The notes: generated from the sequence alone by a model not told the origin. 64,000 nucleotides of DNA from an uncultured Odoribacter sp. (GCA_910578105.1 CAJTPD010000005.1:62001-126000), one strand, 5' to 3'; shown: positions 26,742-35,585, counted from the first letter of the stretch. Numbers and translations are program-made.

Positions 26742-28016
26742 ATGAACTATCAGGAAACCCTGGACTGGCTTTTTGCCCAACTTCCTATGTATCAACGCCA
26801 GGGACAGGCAGCTTATAAAGCCAATCTAGACAATACACTGGCTCTGGACGAATATTTCAACCATCCTCATACCCATTTTAAAACCATTCATGTGGCCGGC
26901 ACAAACGGAAAAGGTTCCGTTTCTCATATGCTGGCTTCTGTTCTGCAAGAAGCAGGTTATAAAACAGGACTTTATACTTCCCCGCATTTAAAAGACTTCC
27001 GGGAAAGAATCAAAATCAACGGAAAAATGGTCAGCAAACAATATGTCGTCGATTTTATTCAAAACAACCAGGAACTTTTTACCCGGCTACGTCCGTCTTT
27101 CTTTGAAATGACTGTAGCTATGGCATTCAAATATTTTGCAGACCAGCAAGTGGATATTGCCATTGTTGAGGTAGGTCTGGGAGGACGTCTGGATTCCACC
27201 AATATTATTACTCCCCTGGCATCCGTAATTACTAATATTTCATTCGACCACATGGCATTATTAGGTAATACCCTGGAAGCCATTGCCAGCGAAAAAGCAG
27301 GAATTATAAAACCCGGAATACCGACTATCATCGGTACACGCGATAAAAATTATGATTTTGTATTCGAAAAAAAAGCAATGGAATACCAGGCACCCCTGAC
27401 TTTTGCAAGCGATTGCTGGGACCTATACTGCAATGAAGACGGCAGTTACAATTTACATCACCGCTCCGGATGGCGTATTGAACGTTTACAAAGCGAACTT
27501 AAAGGTATTTATCAACGGAAAAACATCCCCAATGTACTGGAAGTCATTCACAGACTCCGGGATAAAGAACTTTCGTTAACCGACGAACACATCCGCCAAG
27601 GAATCGCAAAAACAATTACTAACACCGGTTTATACGGCCGTTGGCAAACACTGGCAGAACATCCGTTAACCATCTGTGACACCGGTCATAATATTGACGG
27701 TATTACGGAAATTACCAAACAACTGAAAAATTGTACATACCGCCGGCTACACTTCGTAATAGGTATGGTAAATGATAAAGATATAGAAAGTGTTTTGCAA
27801 ATTCTGCCCCGGGAAGCTACTTATTATTTCTGCAAAGCATCTATTCCACGGGCCTTAAATGAAAAAATACTGGCAGAAAAAGCAGAAAAAAACGGACTAC
27901 GGGGTACATGCTATCCAACCGTTGCCGAAGCATATCAGGCTGCCCGGCAAACTGCCGCACCCGAAGATATGATATACATCGGAGGAAGCACATTCGTCGT
28001 AGCAGAAGTTATCTGA
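26742..28016 (+). CDS. folC: Folylpolyglutamate synthase / dihydrofolate synthase
   Basis: Adds glutamates to folates and, in bifunctional forms, makes dihydrofolate from dihydropteroate. 424 residues of the Mur-ligase superfamily. P-loop GTNGKGSVSHML, then SPHLKDFRERIKING, the Mg-binding EVGLGGRLDSTNI, SFDHMALLG with EKAGIIKPGIPTI, and the C-terminal CDTGHNIDGI. folP is elsewhere in the window (54.3 kb), not linked. Converges on the next gene across 6 bp. Confidence 0.95.
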   Translation: MNYQETLDWLFAQLPMYQRQGQAAYKANLDNTLALDEYFNHPHTHFKTIHVAGTNGKGSVSHMLASVLQEAGYKTGLYTSPHLKDFRERIKINGKMVSKQYVVDFIQNNQELFTRLRPSFFEMTVAMAFKYFADQQVDIAIVEVGLGGRLDSTNIITPLASVITNISFDHMALLGNTLEAIASEKAGIIKPGIPTIIGTRDKNYDFVFEKKAMEYQAPLTFASDCWDLYCNEDGSYNLHHRSGWRIERLQSELKGIYQRKNIPNVLEVIHRLRDKELSLTDEHIRQGIAKTITNTGLYGRWQTLAEHPLTICDTGHNIDGITEITKQLKNCTYRRLHFVIGMVNDKDIESVLQILPREATYYFCKASIPRALNEKILAEKAEKNGLRGTCYPTVAEAYQAARQTAAPEDMIYIGGSTFVVAEVI

Positions 28017-28022
28017 AAAATA

Positions 28023-28802
28023 TTAATTTACACACTTTTCAAAACCGGGACGCAAAAATTTCCGGGCATATGGAAACTGGCGTTCAATATCTGTTTTCAA
28101 TTGCCCCAGCATAGCCCGCAGGTGTCCGATTTCTGTTGCATATTCCGCATAACTTTTTTGAATATTTTTCCAGCTTATATCTGAACGTTCAATAGAAATC
28201 AGAACCACTTTAACCCATCCGTTATAGTCATCCGCCCCACACATTTCCGCTTCTTCCTGCACATAATAAGTATGTAAAGCCCGCCGCATTTTTGCCTGCA
28301 TTAAATCCAGATACCAACTCACAATCTCTATATCTTCTCCCGGACTGACACCCTTTTCACTTGGAAACTTCAGAATTTTTTCAAGACACCGGTCCGCCCA
28401 GTGTTCATAAACCTGACAAATTTTAAGAATATCTGAATTTTCTACCATGGGATACATTTTTCCCTCCTTGAGCACATGCCCCATTTCTTCTTCAAAAAAT
28501 CCCCTGTCTATTTGTTCCAAAGCATAAACATCCTCCACTTTCATTCCCCGTTCTTCTGCCACCTCCTGCAAAACCTCACAAGTAGATTCAAAAATACTCT
28601 TCAAACGTTCCCACAAACTGTCATTTTCTTTTACCTCATTGCACTCCAAATTAAATACTCCCCTTTCTTCTATTTTCTTTCCCATGACAAAACTCACACA
28701 TTGTAACTGAAGTCTGCATTTTTCACACCATCGGTCACAATAATTATAAATTCCCGGAATAAATCCCGGTTCATCCTGCTTTTTCAATTTCTTTTTAGCC
28801 AC
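28023..28802 (-). CDS. Conserved hypothetical with N-terminal Cys cluster
   Basis: 259 residues, no signal peptide. The N-terminus is Lys-rich (MAKKKLKKQ) and followed at about 20-40 by Cys22, Cys26, Cys29 and Cys35 (YCDRWCEKCRLQLQC), a plausible zinc or Fe-S site. The rest is mainly helical, rich in Glu, Tyr and Trp (EVLQEVAEERGMKVEDVYALE, SWYLDLMQAKMRRALHTYY). I do not recognise a named family. Transcribed alone with folC converging. Confidence 0.6.
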   Translation of the reverse strand: MAKKKLKKQDEPGFIPGIYNYCDRWCEKCRLQLQCVSFVMGKKIEERGVFNLECNEVKENDSLWERLKSIFESTCEVLQEVAEERGMKVEDVYALEQIDRGFFEEEMGHVLKEGKMYPMVENSDILKICQVYEHWADRCLEKILKFPSEKGVSPGEDIEIVSWYLDLMQAKMRRALHTYYVQEEAEMCGADDYNGWVKVVLISIERSDISWKNIQKSYAEYATEIGHLRAMLGQLKTDIERQFPYARKFLRPGFEKCVN

Positions 28803-28974
28803 AACTAGAAATTAATAGATTCATAAGCCCACCGATTTCCATCTTACCGCCCCATCCTCCGCATCTCAGTGCAATGGAAATTTCTTATTTTTCAACACAA
28901 AAATAGTCTATACCAATCAAAACAACAAAATTTATTAAAATTTCACATAATAATTATAGTTAACTCTGCTTTAC

Positions 28975-28997
28975 CCGTAATAAATAATTTATTACGG
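28975..28997. promoter_or_regulatory. Perfect palindrome (11-bp arms, 1-bp centre)
   Basis: Arm CCGTAATAAAT (28975-28985), central A, exact reverse-complement arm ATTTATTACGG (28987-28997). Located 28 bp before the small ORF at 29026. Its size and symmetry fit a dimeric regulator operator; nothing shows which. Confidence 0.55.
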
Positions 28998-29025
28998 AAA
29001 TACAATCTCATTTACAGCTACTATT

Positions 29026-29127
29026 ATGAAAGAAAATTTTCTGCCGGAACGGACAACCGGTGGGACACCTGAGGGCAAAGCCCCGGTCTCTCCGGTTAAT
29101 AAACGGCAAAAATTACAAAAACACTGA
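29026..29127 (+). CDS. Possible small protein, 33 residues
   Basis: Open frame ATG to TGA coding MKENFLPERTTGGTPEGKAP and then VSPVNKRQKLQKH: hydrophilic, Pro/Gly/Thr-rich middle and basic end. The middle of the frame (29041-29100) is much GC-richer than the surrounding AT-rich DNA, which is why it stands out. No Shine-Dalgarno, no family match. It could equally be a structured RNA element, as GGGC/GCCC and CCGG pairs occur in it. Confidence 0.3.
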   Translation: MKENFLPERTTGGTPEGKAPVSPVNKRQKLQKH

Positions 29128-29191
29128 CAGGCACCAGTTCTGAATATCGTTTCAGACGCAAAGGGAAAGTATTGAATCACTTATAATTCAG

Positions 29192-29239
29192 GAATTACAG
29201 TCTGTCCGAAAAAAAATCCTAACAAACAGACCGTAATTC
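29192..29239 (-). terminator. Hairpin after hutU
   Basis: Arms GAATTACAGTCTGT (29192-29205) and ACAGACCGTAATTC (29226-29239) pair over 14 bp with one mismatch and a 20-nt loop; 16 bp beyond the hutU stop. Confidence 0.65.
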
Positions 29240-29254
29240 TTAAATCATAAATAT

Positions 29255-31264
29255 TTAAAACAGGCTGTCAATCAAATGGTCATCTGCAAAATTCGGAACA
29301 GTTACTTTCAATCCCGGATTATTTTCCATCGCCCGCTTAATGGCAGAAACAGCACCTTCATTGCGTGCCCAGCTCCGGCGGGCTATCCCGTTATTAACAT
29401 CCCAGAATAGCATACATTTCAGCCGTCTTTCTGCATCAGCCGAACCATCCAATAACATTCCGAAGCCACCGTTAATCACTTCCCCCCAACCTACACCTCC
29501 GCCATTATGCAAAGAAACCCACGTTGCTCCCCGGAAAGAATCACCAATCACATTTTGTACTGCCATATCCGCAGTAAACCTGGAGCCGTCGTATATATTA
29601 GAAGTTTCACGATAAGGAGAATCCGTTCCCGATACATCATGGTGGTCGCGTCCCAATACCACCGGAGCCGAAATTTCTCCCCATTCAATGGCTTTATTAA
29701 ATGCCTCTGCAATACGCATACGTCCTTCCGCATCAGCGTACAAAATACGGGCTTGCGAACCCACCACCAGATGATTTTCACCCGCAGCCTTAATCCAGCG
29801 AATATTATCATGCATCTGCTGCTGAATTTCCCGGGGCGAGTCAGCCGCCAATTCTTCCAGAACTTTACAAGCCAATTCATCCGTCTTAGCCAAATCCTCA
29901 GCCTTACCGCTGGTACAAACCCACCGGAAAGGACCGAAACCGTAATCAAAACACATAGGTCCCATAATATCCTGCACATACGACGGATATTTAAAATCAC
30001 CGTCCGGTTTCAATATATCAGCTCCGGCACGGGACGACTCCAGCAAAAAGGCATTTCCATAATCAAAGAAATACGTACCGAACCGCTCCACACAGGTATT
30101 GATAGCTGCAACATGGCGACGCAAAGATTCCTGCACCTTTTGTTTAAACAAATCCGGTTGCTCTGCCATCAATCGTTTACTCTCTTCAAAATCAAGGCCG
30201 GCCGGATAATACCCCCCTGCCCACGGATTATGTAACGAAGTCTGGTCAGAACCCAATTCAACCGCAATATCGTCTTTCGCCAAACGCTCCCACAAATCCA
30301 CAACATTCCCCTGATAAGCAATGGAAACAATCTCCTTTGCCGACTTGGCCTTCCGGATTCGTTCCGTCAAAACATCCAGGTCATCAATCACTTCATCCAC
30401 CCACCCCTGAGAATAACGTGTCTGAGTTGCTTTCGGATTTATCTCAGCAGTAACACTGACACACCCGGCAATATTGCCGGCTTTGGGCTGAGCCCCCGAC
30501 ATTCCGCCCAATCCTGCTGTCACAAAAAGTTTTCCGGCAAGCCCCTCACCTTGTCTCGAAATCTTACGCCCGGCATTCAATACAGTAATTGTAGTACCAT
30601 GAACAATCCCTTGCGGTCCGATATACATATAGGAACCGGCCGTCATCTGACCATACTGGGATACTCCCAACGCATTAAAACGTTCCCAGTCATCCGGCTT
30701 AGAATAGTTCGGAATTACCATACCGTTGGTCACAACAACCCTCGGTGCATCTTTATGAGACGGGAATAAACCCATAGGATGACCGGAATACATAACCAAA
30801 GTCTGTTCATCTGTCATCTCTGACAAATACTTCATAGTCAACCGGTACTGGGCCCAATTCTGAAATACAGCTCCGTTACCACCATAGGTAATCAACTCAT
30901 GCGGATGTTGTGCCACCGCTTTATCCAGATTATTGTTAATCATCAGCATAATGGCAGCAGCCTGCAAACTACGATGAGGATAATCATATATATTGCGGGC
31001 ATACATTTCGTAATCCGGACGAAAACGGTACATATAAATACGTCCGTATTTTTCCAGTTCCTCTGCAAACTCCCGGGCCAACACAGCATGATGACGGGGT
31101 TCAAAATAACGCAACGCGTTCCGGATAGCCAGTTTTTTTTCCTCCTTGGTCAGAATATCCTTCCGCTTCGGAGCATGATTTACCTCCGGAGCATAAGGCC
31201 GGGGAGCAGGCAATTCTGCCGGAATACCCTCACAGACAGATTTTTGAAATTCCTGTAAAGTCAT
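29255..31264 (-). CDS. hutU: Urocanate hydratase
   Basis: Second step of histidine degradation: urocanate to imidazolonepropionate, using tightly bound NAD+. About 670 residues from MTLQEFQKS, the long form found in Bacteroidota; MIKS four codons earlier is also possible. The NAD-binding block is VTAGLGGMSGAQPKAG; QVVR-like LGSDQTSLHNPWAGGYYPAG, GRDHHDVSGTDSPYRE and HNGGGVGWG are all present. The histidine-degradation partners hutH, hutI and ftcD are not in the window, so it stands alone. Confidence 0.95.
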   Translation of the reverse strand: MTLQEFQKSVCEGIPAELPAPRPYAPEVNHAPKRKDILTKEEKKLAIRNALRYFEPRHHAVLAREFAEELEKYGRIYMYRFRPDYEMYARNIYDYPHRSLQAAAIMLMINNNLDKAVAQHPHELITYGGNGAVFQNWAQYRLTMKYLSEMTDEQTLVMYSGHPMGLFPSHKDAPRVVVTNGMVIPNYSKPDDWERFNALGVSQYGQMTAGSYMYIGPQGIVHGTTITVLNAGRKISRQGEGLAGKLFVTAGLGGMSGAQPKAGNIAGCVSVTAEINPKATQTRYSQGWVDEVIDDLDVLTERIRKAKSAKEIVSIAYQGNVVDLWERLAKDDIAVELGSDQTSLHNPWAGGYYPAGLDFEESKRLMAEQPDLFKQKVQESLRRHVAAINTCVERFGTYFFDYGNAFLLESSRAGADILKPDGDFKYPSYVQDIMGPMCFDYGFGPFRWVCTSGKAEDLAKTDELACKVLEELAADSPREIQQQMHDNIRWIKAAGENHLVVGSQARILYADAEGRMRIAEAFNKAIEWGEISAPVVLGRDHHDVSGTDSPYRETSNIYDGSRFTADMAVQNVIGDSFRGATWVSLHNGGGVGWGEVINGGFGMLLDGSADAERRLKCMLFWDVNNGIARRSWARNEGAVSAIKRAMENNPGLKVTVPNFADDHLIDSLF

Positions 31265-31522
31265 AGATTTTATCATTTTAATATACAAATATTTATCACT
31301 GACACGCAAAGCACAAAAAACAACAAAATCAGAATTTTAAACTACGATTCCTTCATTTATAATCCGCAATTATCCCACCAATTTCGTCAGCACATGCTCA
31401 TTTCGTACTTTTTGACCCTGCTAATTTAATATTTTCAAACGATTCCGTATAAAAATATTTCAATTTAATTGAAATCCTGCCTGAAAACAAAAAATCCCGA
31501 CTATAACGAAACTTCTGGTCTA

Positions 31523-32365
31523 TCAGAAAATACAGACCGAATTGGGTTTAATAACAAACCCCACACGCAAACAACGCTGAAAATGATTATAATCAATCAT
31601 ACTCTCGCCATAACCGTTGTAAAACTGTAAATATAAAAATTGATTATCTTCCCGAAACAAACGATAAGCAATTCCTAACTGCCAATTGGCATTTAAATTC
31701 CACCCGCCACGTTTTATCATCAGTGCAGAACAATTGAAACGCTTGTTATCACTGGTATAAGTTGCAGAAAAATGCCCGATTCCGGCATACCGGGTCATAT
31801 GCCTGTTCTGTTTGGCAACCATCATAGCAATCCATGCTTTAGCCTGAAGATTGAAATGCTTGCCGGGTATATAAATACCGGTAAAAGATATACAATTCCA
31901 GCTCCGGGAGTAAATCCCATCCCGCCCGTTCGACTCGTGTTCAAACTGGACCATCCCAATCCACTCAATCCTTTTATTCCGGACAAAGTTGCGTCCGAAA
32001 CCCAGTGTCGGATTATAAGATGTCTCTGTAAAAGGAGCCGATTTCCGGTATATATCCCAAAAAGATTTCTGTGTGTAAGTCAAAAACATATAAAGATGAT
32101 AAGGAAATAATTTCCGGAAAAGCCGGTGACGCAAACTAAGCTGAAATTTTGCATCAGAATTGTATTTCGTAACTTTCCCTTTTTCAAAATTCGTTCCGGT
32201 AATAATATAATTGTCTTTATAAATAGTAAATGCGGGAATATTTTCCAATGCCTGCATCAGACTATCTTCCTGCTGGCTTTCCGGAACCCCCTCCGCCTGA
32301 TTGATCTGAGCCGGTAAAACTTTCACAGATAACAATAAAAAAAACAACAGGTATTTCCCTTTCAT
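31523..32365 (-). CDS. pldA: Outer-membrane phospholipase A
   Basis: Calcium-dependent phospholipase A1/A2 of the outer membrane. 281 residues from MKGKYLLFFLLLSVKVLPAQ (signal peptide). Active-site region FEHESNGRDGIYSRSWN carries His and Ser in HESNGR and the following Asn in SRSWN, as in OMPLA. Surrounding beta-strand pattern with aromatic girdle ends in RVGFVIKPNSVCIF. Divergent from the NifX/NifB-like gene. Confidence 0.85.
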   Translation of the reverse strand: MKGKYLLFFLLLSVKVLPAQINQAEGVPESQQEDSLMQALENIPAFTIYKDNYIITGTNFEKGKVTKYNSDAKFQLSLRHRLFRKLFPYHLYMFLTYTQKSFWDIYRKSAPFTETSYNPTLGFGRNFVRNKRIEWIGMVQFEHESNGRDGIYSRSWNCISFTGIYIPGKHFNLQAKAWIAMMVAKQNRHMTRYAGIGHFSATYTSDNKRFNCSALMIKRGGWNLNANWQLGIAYRLFREDNQFLYLQFYNGYGESMIDYNHFQRCLRVGFVIKPNSVCIF

Positions 32366-32530
32366 AAGCCTGAAAAAAGATTGAATTTCAGGCCATTTTA
32401 CGCACAATTTAACAATAGGTTACAACCTTATCTTTCACAAATAATTCACAATAAACCCTATTCCGTATTTACATTTATTCAGCACATAAACTACATCCTT
32501 TTCTCCGCTTGTTTATCTACAATTAATACG

Positions 32531-32538
32531 TACCTTTG
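32531..32538 (+). promoter_or_regulatory. -7 box of the NifX-like gene
   Basis: TACCTTTG with TTG at about -33 (near 32509), 18 bp before the ATG. Confidence 0.65.
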
Positions 32539-32556
32539 CAAATAAACTGTTTTACA

Positions 32557-32946
32557 ATGAAAATAGCAATCCCTACCCGTAACAACATCGTAGATGACCA
32601 CTTTGGCCATTGCGAATATTATACGATTTTCACTATTGACGAAAACAAACAAATTATTGGTACAGAAACACAAGCTTCCCCGGAAGGCTGTGGTTGTAAA
32701 TCCAACATCGCTTCCGTACTGGAAGAAAAAGGAATAACACTCATGTTGGCTGGAAACATGGGCGAAGGAGCCAAGAATACACTGGAAGCCCACCACATTC
32801 AGGTTATCCGGGGATGTTCAGGTCCTGTTGAAGCGGTGGCCAATGCCTGGCTTCAGGGTAAAATAAATGACTCCGGAGACACCTGCAACCACCACGAATG
32901 CAACTCACACCACAGCACAGAACCATTAACATTCAAAGTGCTATAA
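32557..32946 (+). CDS. NifX/NifB-like dinitrogenase cofactor-domain protein
   Basis: 129 residues from MKIAIPTRNN. A single Fe-Mo cofactor-binding-type domain: VDDHFGHCEYYTIF, GCGCKSNIASVLEEKGI, MLAGNMGEGAKNTLE, and RGCSGPVEAVANAW. In non-diazotrophs such proteins bind Fe-S or other metal clusters; function here unknown. The last 20 residues are His/Cys-rich (DTCNHHECNSHHS), a second plausible metal site. The next gene starts 17 bp later, so they may be co-transcribed. Confidence 0.85.
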   Translation: MKIAIPTRNNIVDDHFGHCEYYTIFTIDENKQIIGTETQASPEGCGCKSNIASVLEEKGITLMLAGNMGEGAKNTLEAHHIQVIRGCSGPVEAVANAWLQGKINDSGDTCNHHECNSHHSTEPLTFKVL

Positions 32947-32963
32947 GTAAACAAATACAGCAA

Positions 32964-33980
32964 ATGATGAATATCAGAATCGGTGATATAGTCAGATTTC
33001 TGACCGAAAAATTGGAAGGCAAAGTAACCGGGATTACAGATAACAAGACAGTTCAGGTATATATTGACGAGTACGGATTCGAAATACCTGCTTCTATCCA
33101 TGATTTGGTTGTCATCCGTTCGGATTTCACCCAATCAGACAAACTTCCTGCCTCAGATACAAAAATACATCCGGCACAAAAAACGGTTACTATAGAATCT
33201 GCAAACACCGTCTATCTGGCCATCGTACCGGATAATTTCAATAACCTGCCAGATTCCCGGTATGAATTATTCATTGTCAATGATACTGCCCAGACTTGTC
33301 TTTACTCCGTCGCTTTCCGCAAAAACAACCAATACACAGGCATCCTTGCCGGAAATTGCAGCCCCGGCAATGTTAGTTCCATCGGTTTATATACATTAAA
33401 AGAAATTGACACCAACATTCAGGCAATCAGCATACAAGCCATATTTTTCCAAAAAGGAATCACCTTATTGAAAAAGGCCGTAGAAGCGGAACTGAAACTC
33501 AATGCTGTCAACCTATGCAAAACAGGAGCATACAAACACACACGCTGGTTTAATTCTATATCCGTTTTATATCCTCTGGACAAAGAAAACCTCATAACCA
33601 CAAAAGAAATCGACGGAAAACAACTTCGGGAAGCAATGAAAGAAAAGCAAACTTCCGGAGAATATACACCCCGCCGGCCTCAGAAACAAATTACGGGCAA
33701 CATCATAGAAATTGACCTCCACAGCAATGAGGTGCTCGAAACAACAGCAGGCATGGACAACAAAGACATTCTGGAATACCAATTAGATGTATTCCGGAAA
33801 ACCATGGACGAATACAAATTACGGAAAGGTCAGAAAATCGTATTCATCCACGGCAAAGGTGACGGCATTCTCCGGCAACGGCTTATTTGGGAACTTCAAA
33901 CCAAATACAAACGCCACAACCACCAAGATGCCTCCTTTAAACAATACGGCTACGGAGCCACAATGGTCACCATCAAATAA
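32964..33980 (+). CDS. DUF2027 and Smr-domain protein
   Basis: 338 residues from MMNIRIGD; the longer frame back to 32898 overlaps the previous gene and is not conserved. The N-terminal part (MNIRIGDIVRFL, GKVTGITDNKTVQVYID) resembles the KOW-like start of DUF2027 proteins. The C-terminal Smr domain has EIDLHSNEVLETTAG and VFIHGKGDGILRQRL. In MutS2, Smr acts as a DNA/RNA nicking endonuclease; these Bacteroidota Smr proteins lack MutS parts. It converges on trxB across a strong hairpin. Confidence 0.86.
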   Translation: MMNIRIGDIVRFLTEKLEGKVTGITDNKTVQVYIDEYGFEIPASIHDLVVIRSDFTQSDKLPASDTKIHPAQKTVTIESANTVYLAIVPDNFNNLPDSRYELFIVNDTAQTCLYSVAFRKNNQYTGILAGNCSPGNVSSIGLYTLKEIDTNIQAISIQAIFFQKGITLLKKAVEAELKLNAVNLCKTGAYKHTRWFNSISVLYPLDKENLITTKEIDGKQLREAMKEKQTSGEYTPRRPQKQITGNIIEIDLHSNEVLETTAGMDNKDILEYQLDVFRKTMDEYKLRKGQKIVFIHGKGDGILRQRLIWELQTKYKRHNHQDASFKQYGYGATMVTIK

Positions 33981-34053
33981 TGTCCGGCAAATTACACCTC
34001 ATTTAAAATATCCAGAATATAGTCTGCTTTTTCTTTGCCGGAACAGACAAAAA

Positions 34054-34086
34054 AAATCCCTGAACTTCTTTGAAATTCAGGGATTT
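34054..34086. terminator. Bidirectional terminator between DUF2027-Smr gene and trxB
   Basis: Perfect 11-bp stem AAATCCCTGAA / TTCAGGGATTT with an 11-nt loop. An A-rich run lies to the left (serving the minus strand) and T-rich sequence to the right. Confidence 0.85.
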
Positions 34087-34164
34087 AATATCATTTTATT
34101 TCTCTTAAAAGGAGTTTCAGATAGCCAACCCACAATGTCCCCTGTCGGTCTGAAAAGTCACTAA

Positions 34165-35127
34165 TTATTTACTTTCCAACTCTCCGATATAACGTTCTGC
34201 ATCAATAGCAGAGCGACAACCCATGCCTGCGGCAGAAATCCCCTGACGATAAACCGGATCCATAATATCCCCGGCAGCAAACACACCCGGAATATTGGTA
34301 CGGGTAGAAGCACCTTCCGTAATAATATACCCTTGCTCATCCACATGCACATATTTGCTGAAAACCTCCGAATTCGGATGATGACCTATCGCCAAAAAGA
34401 AACCGTCAATCTTTATATCCTTCTCAGACTCATCCGGTTCACCCTTCCGGTACACCAGACGCGCTCCCTCTACTCCCATATCCGAACCGTAAAGTTCAAG
34501 TGTATTGTGCTCAAACAACACCTCTATGTTAGAAGTATTAAACACCCGTTGCTGCATCGCTTTGGAAGCCCGCAAGTAAGGTTTCCGCACAATCAGATAT
34601 ACTTTCCGGCACAAACCGGCCAAATAAGTAGCCTCCTCACAGGCTGTATCGCCTCCGCCGACAACAGCCACATCCTTCCCACGATAGAAGAACCCATCAC
34701 ACGTTGCACAGGCACTTACACCCATACCTCTGAACTTCTCTTCAGAAGGCAAACCCAAATATTTCGCAGAAGCTCCCGTTGCAATAATAACAGCATCCGC
34801 CTCAATCTGTTTCTCCCCGTCAATAGTCAGTTTGTGAGGACAACCGGAAAAATCCACATCCGTTACTATACCAAAACGAATATCGGTACCGAAACGCTCC
34901 GCCTGTTTACGCATATCCTCCATCATCACCGGACCTGTCACACCTTCCGGATAACCCGGAAAATTTTCCACCTCCGTCGTTGTAGTCAACTGGCCCCCCA
35001 TTTGCAACCCGGTATATAAAACCGGCTTCAAATTTGCACGCGCTGCATAAATAGCCGCCGTATAACCTGCAGGTCCCGAACCTACAATCAAACACTTCAC
35101 CCTTTCCATTGAATTTTCTTCTGACAT
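34165..35127 (-). CDS. trxB: Thioredoxin-disulfide reductase
   Basis: NADPH-dependent FAD enzyme that reduces thioredoxin; cytosolic. 320 residues (a start at Met7 is possible). FAD motif GSGPAG at 16-21, redox pair C140-A-T-C143, NADPH motif VGGGDTA at 156-162, and C-terminal GVFAAGDIMDPVYRQG. A promoter box lies 40 bp upstream. Single gene, separated by about 460 bp from the divergent HTH gene. Confidence 0.96.
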   Translation of the reverse strand: MSEENSMERVKCLIVGSGPAGYTAAIYAARANLKPVLYTGLQMGGQLTTTTEVENFPGYPEGVTGPVMMEDMRKQAERFGTDIRFGIVTDVDFSGCPHKLTIDGEKQIEADAVIIATGASAKYLGLPSEEKFRGMGVSACATCDGFFYRGKDVAVVGGGDTACEEATYLAGLCRKVYLIVRKPYLRASKAMQQRVFNTSNIEVLFEHNTLELYGSDMGVEGARLVYRKGEPDESEKDIKIDGFFLAIGHHPNSEVFSKYVHVDEQGYIITEGASTRTNIPGVFAAGDIMDPVYRQGISAAGMGCRSAIDAERYIGELESK

Positions 35128-35166
35128 AATTATCTGAGTTTAATATTATACATTTTTCAATCGTCA

Positions 35167-35174
35167 CAAAACTA
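35167..35174 (-). promoter_or_regulatory. -7 box of trxB
   Basis: TAGTTTTG on the minus strand, 39 bp before the trxB ATG. Confidence 0.55.
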
Positions 35175-35460
35175 TTAATTTAAACTATGGATTACAATAT
35201 TTTCCTGTAGGGCAGGCAGTTAAAAAAAAGTTAAACATAATTTCACATATAAAATAACTCCTTACAAAAAAAACAGATGCCCCACACTCATCCAATTTTG
35301 ACAGAAAAAGAGAAGAAAAACAAGTTTATATAACTATATTTTTAACATTTTTTACAAGACACAACTGAAGAAAATCACGTATAAAATAACCAAATACCAT
35401 TGTTAAACTTTTCAATCAATTAAAAATCAGGATTTCATTAAAAAACTCCTGCGAATTGGC

Positions 35461-35491
35461 TGAAAAATCTGAAAAACATCAGGATTTTTCA
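35461..35491. promoter_or_regulatory. Inverted repeat upstream of the HTH promoter
   Basis: Perfect 9-bp arms TGAAAAATC (35461-35469) and GATTTTTCA (35483-35491), 13-nt spacer, ending one base before the -7 box. It covers the -33 region. Confidence 0.5.
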
Positions 35492-35492
35492 T

Positions 35493-35500
35493 TATATTTG
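35493..35500 (+). promoter_or_regulatory. -7 box of the HTH gene
   Basis: TATATTTG, fits TAnnTTTG, 85 bp before the ATG. Inverted repeats flank it on both sides. Confidence 0.6.
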
Positions 35501-35509
35501 ATATAAATA

Positions 35510-35547
35510 GTTTGCAAAATTAATACAATTTTGTATTGATAGCAAAC
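35510..35547. promoter_or_regulatory. Nested dyad downstream of the HTH promoter, likely operator
   Basis: Inner arms AATACAA (35522-35528) and TTGTATT (35531-35537) around TT; outer arms GTTTGC (35510-35515) and GCAAAC (35542-35547). Its position over the expected transcription start fits autorepression by the HTH protein. Confidence 0.5.
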
Positions 35548-35585
35548 AAATATTGATTTTTTCTGTAAAATTCAAAAAATTATTT

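Larger units (their letters stand above)
28803..29254. other. 452-bp intergenic region with regulatory-looking structure
   Basis: Between the Cys-cluster gene (start) and hutU (stop), both minus strand. It holds a 23-bp perfect palindrome, a 33-codon plus-strand ORF and a 14-bp hairpin after hutU, listed separately. The remainder is AT-rich with no other signal. Confidence 0.6.
35128..35585. other. 458-bp AT-rich divergent region, trxB / HTH gene
   Basis: Contains promoter boxes for both genes and two dyads around the HTH promoter (separate entries). Nothing coding is visible between about 35180 and 35460. Confidence 0.6.

Noticed and set aside
29026..29127. Riboswitch (cobalamin, TPP or SAM)
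   Set aside because: None of the hallmark core sequences are present and the nearest gene downstream on + is absent.
32430..32452. TTCACAA direct repeats as a Rex operator
   Set aside because: Rex sites are palindromic TTGTGA-N6-TCACAA; here both copies run in the same direction.
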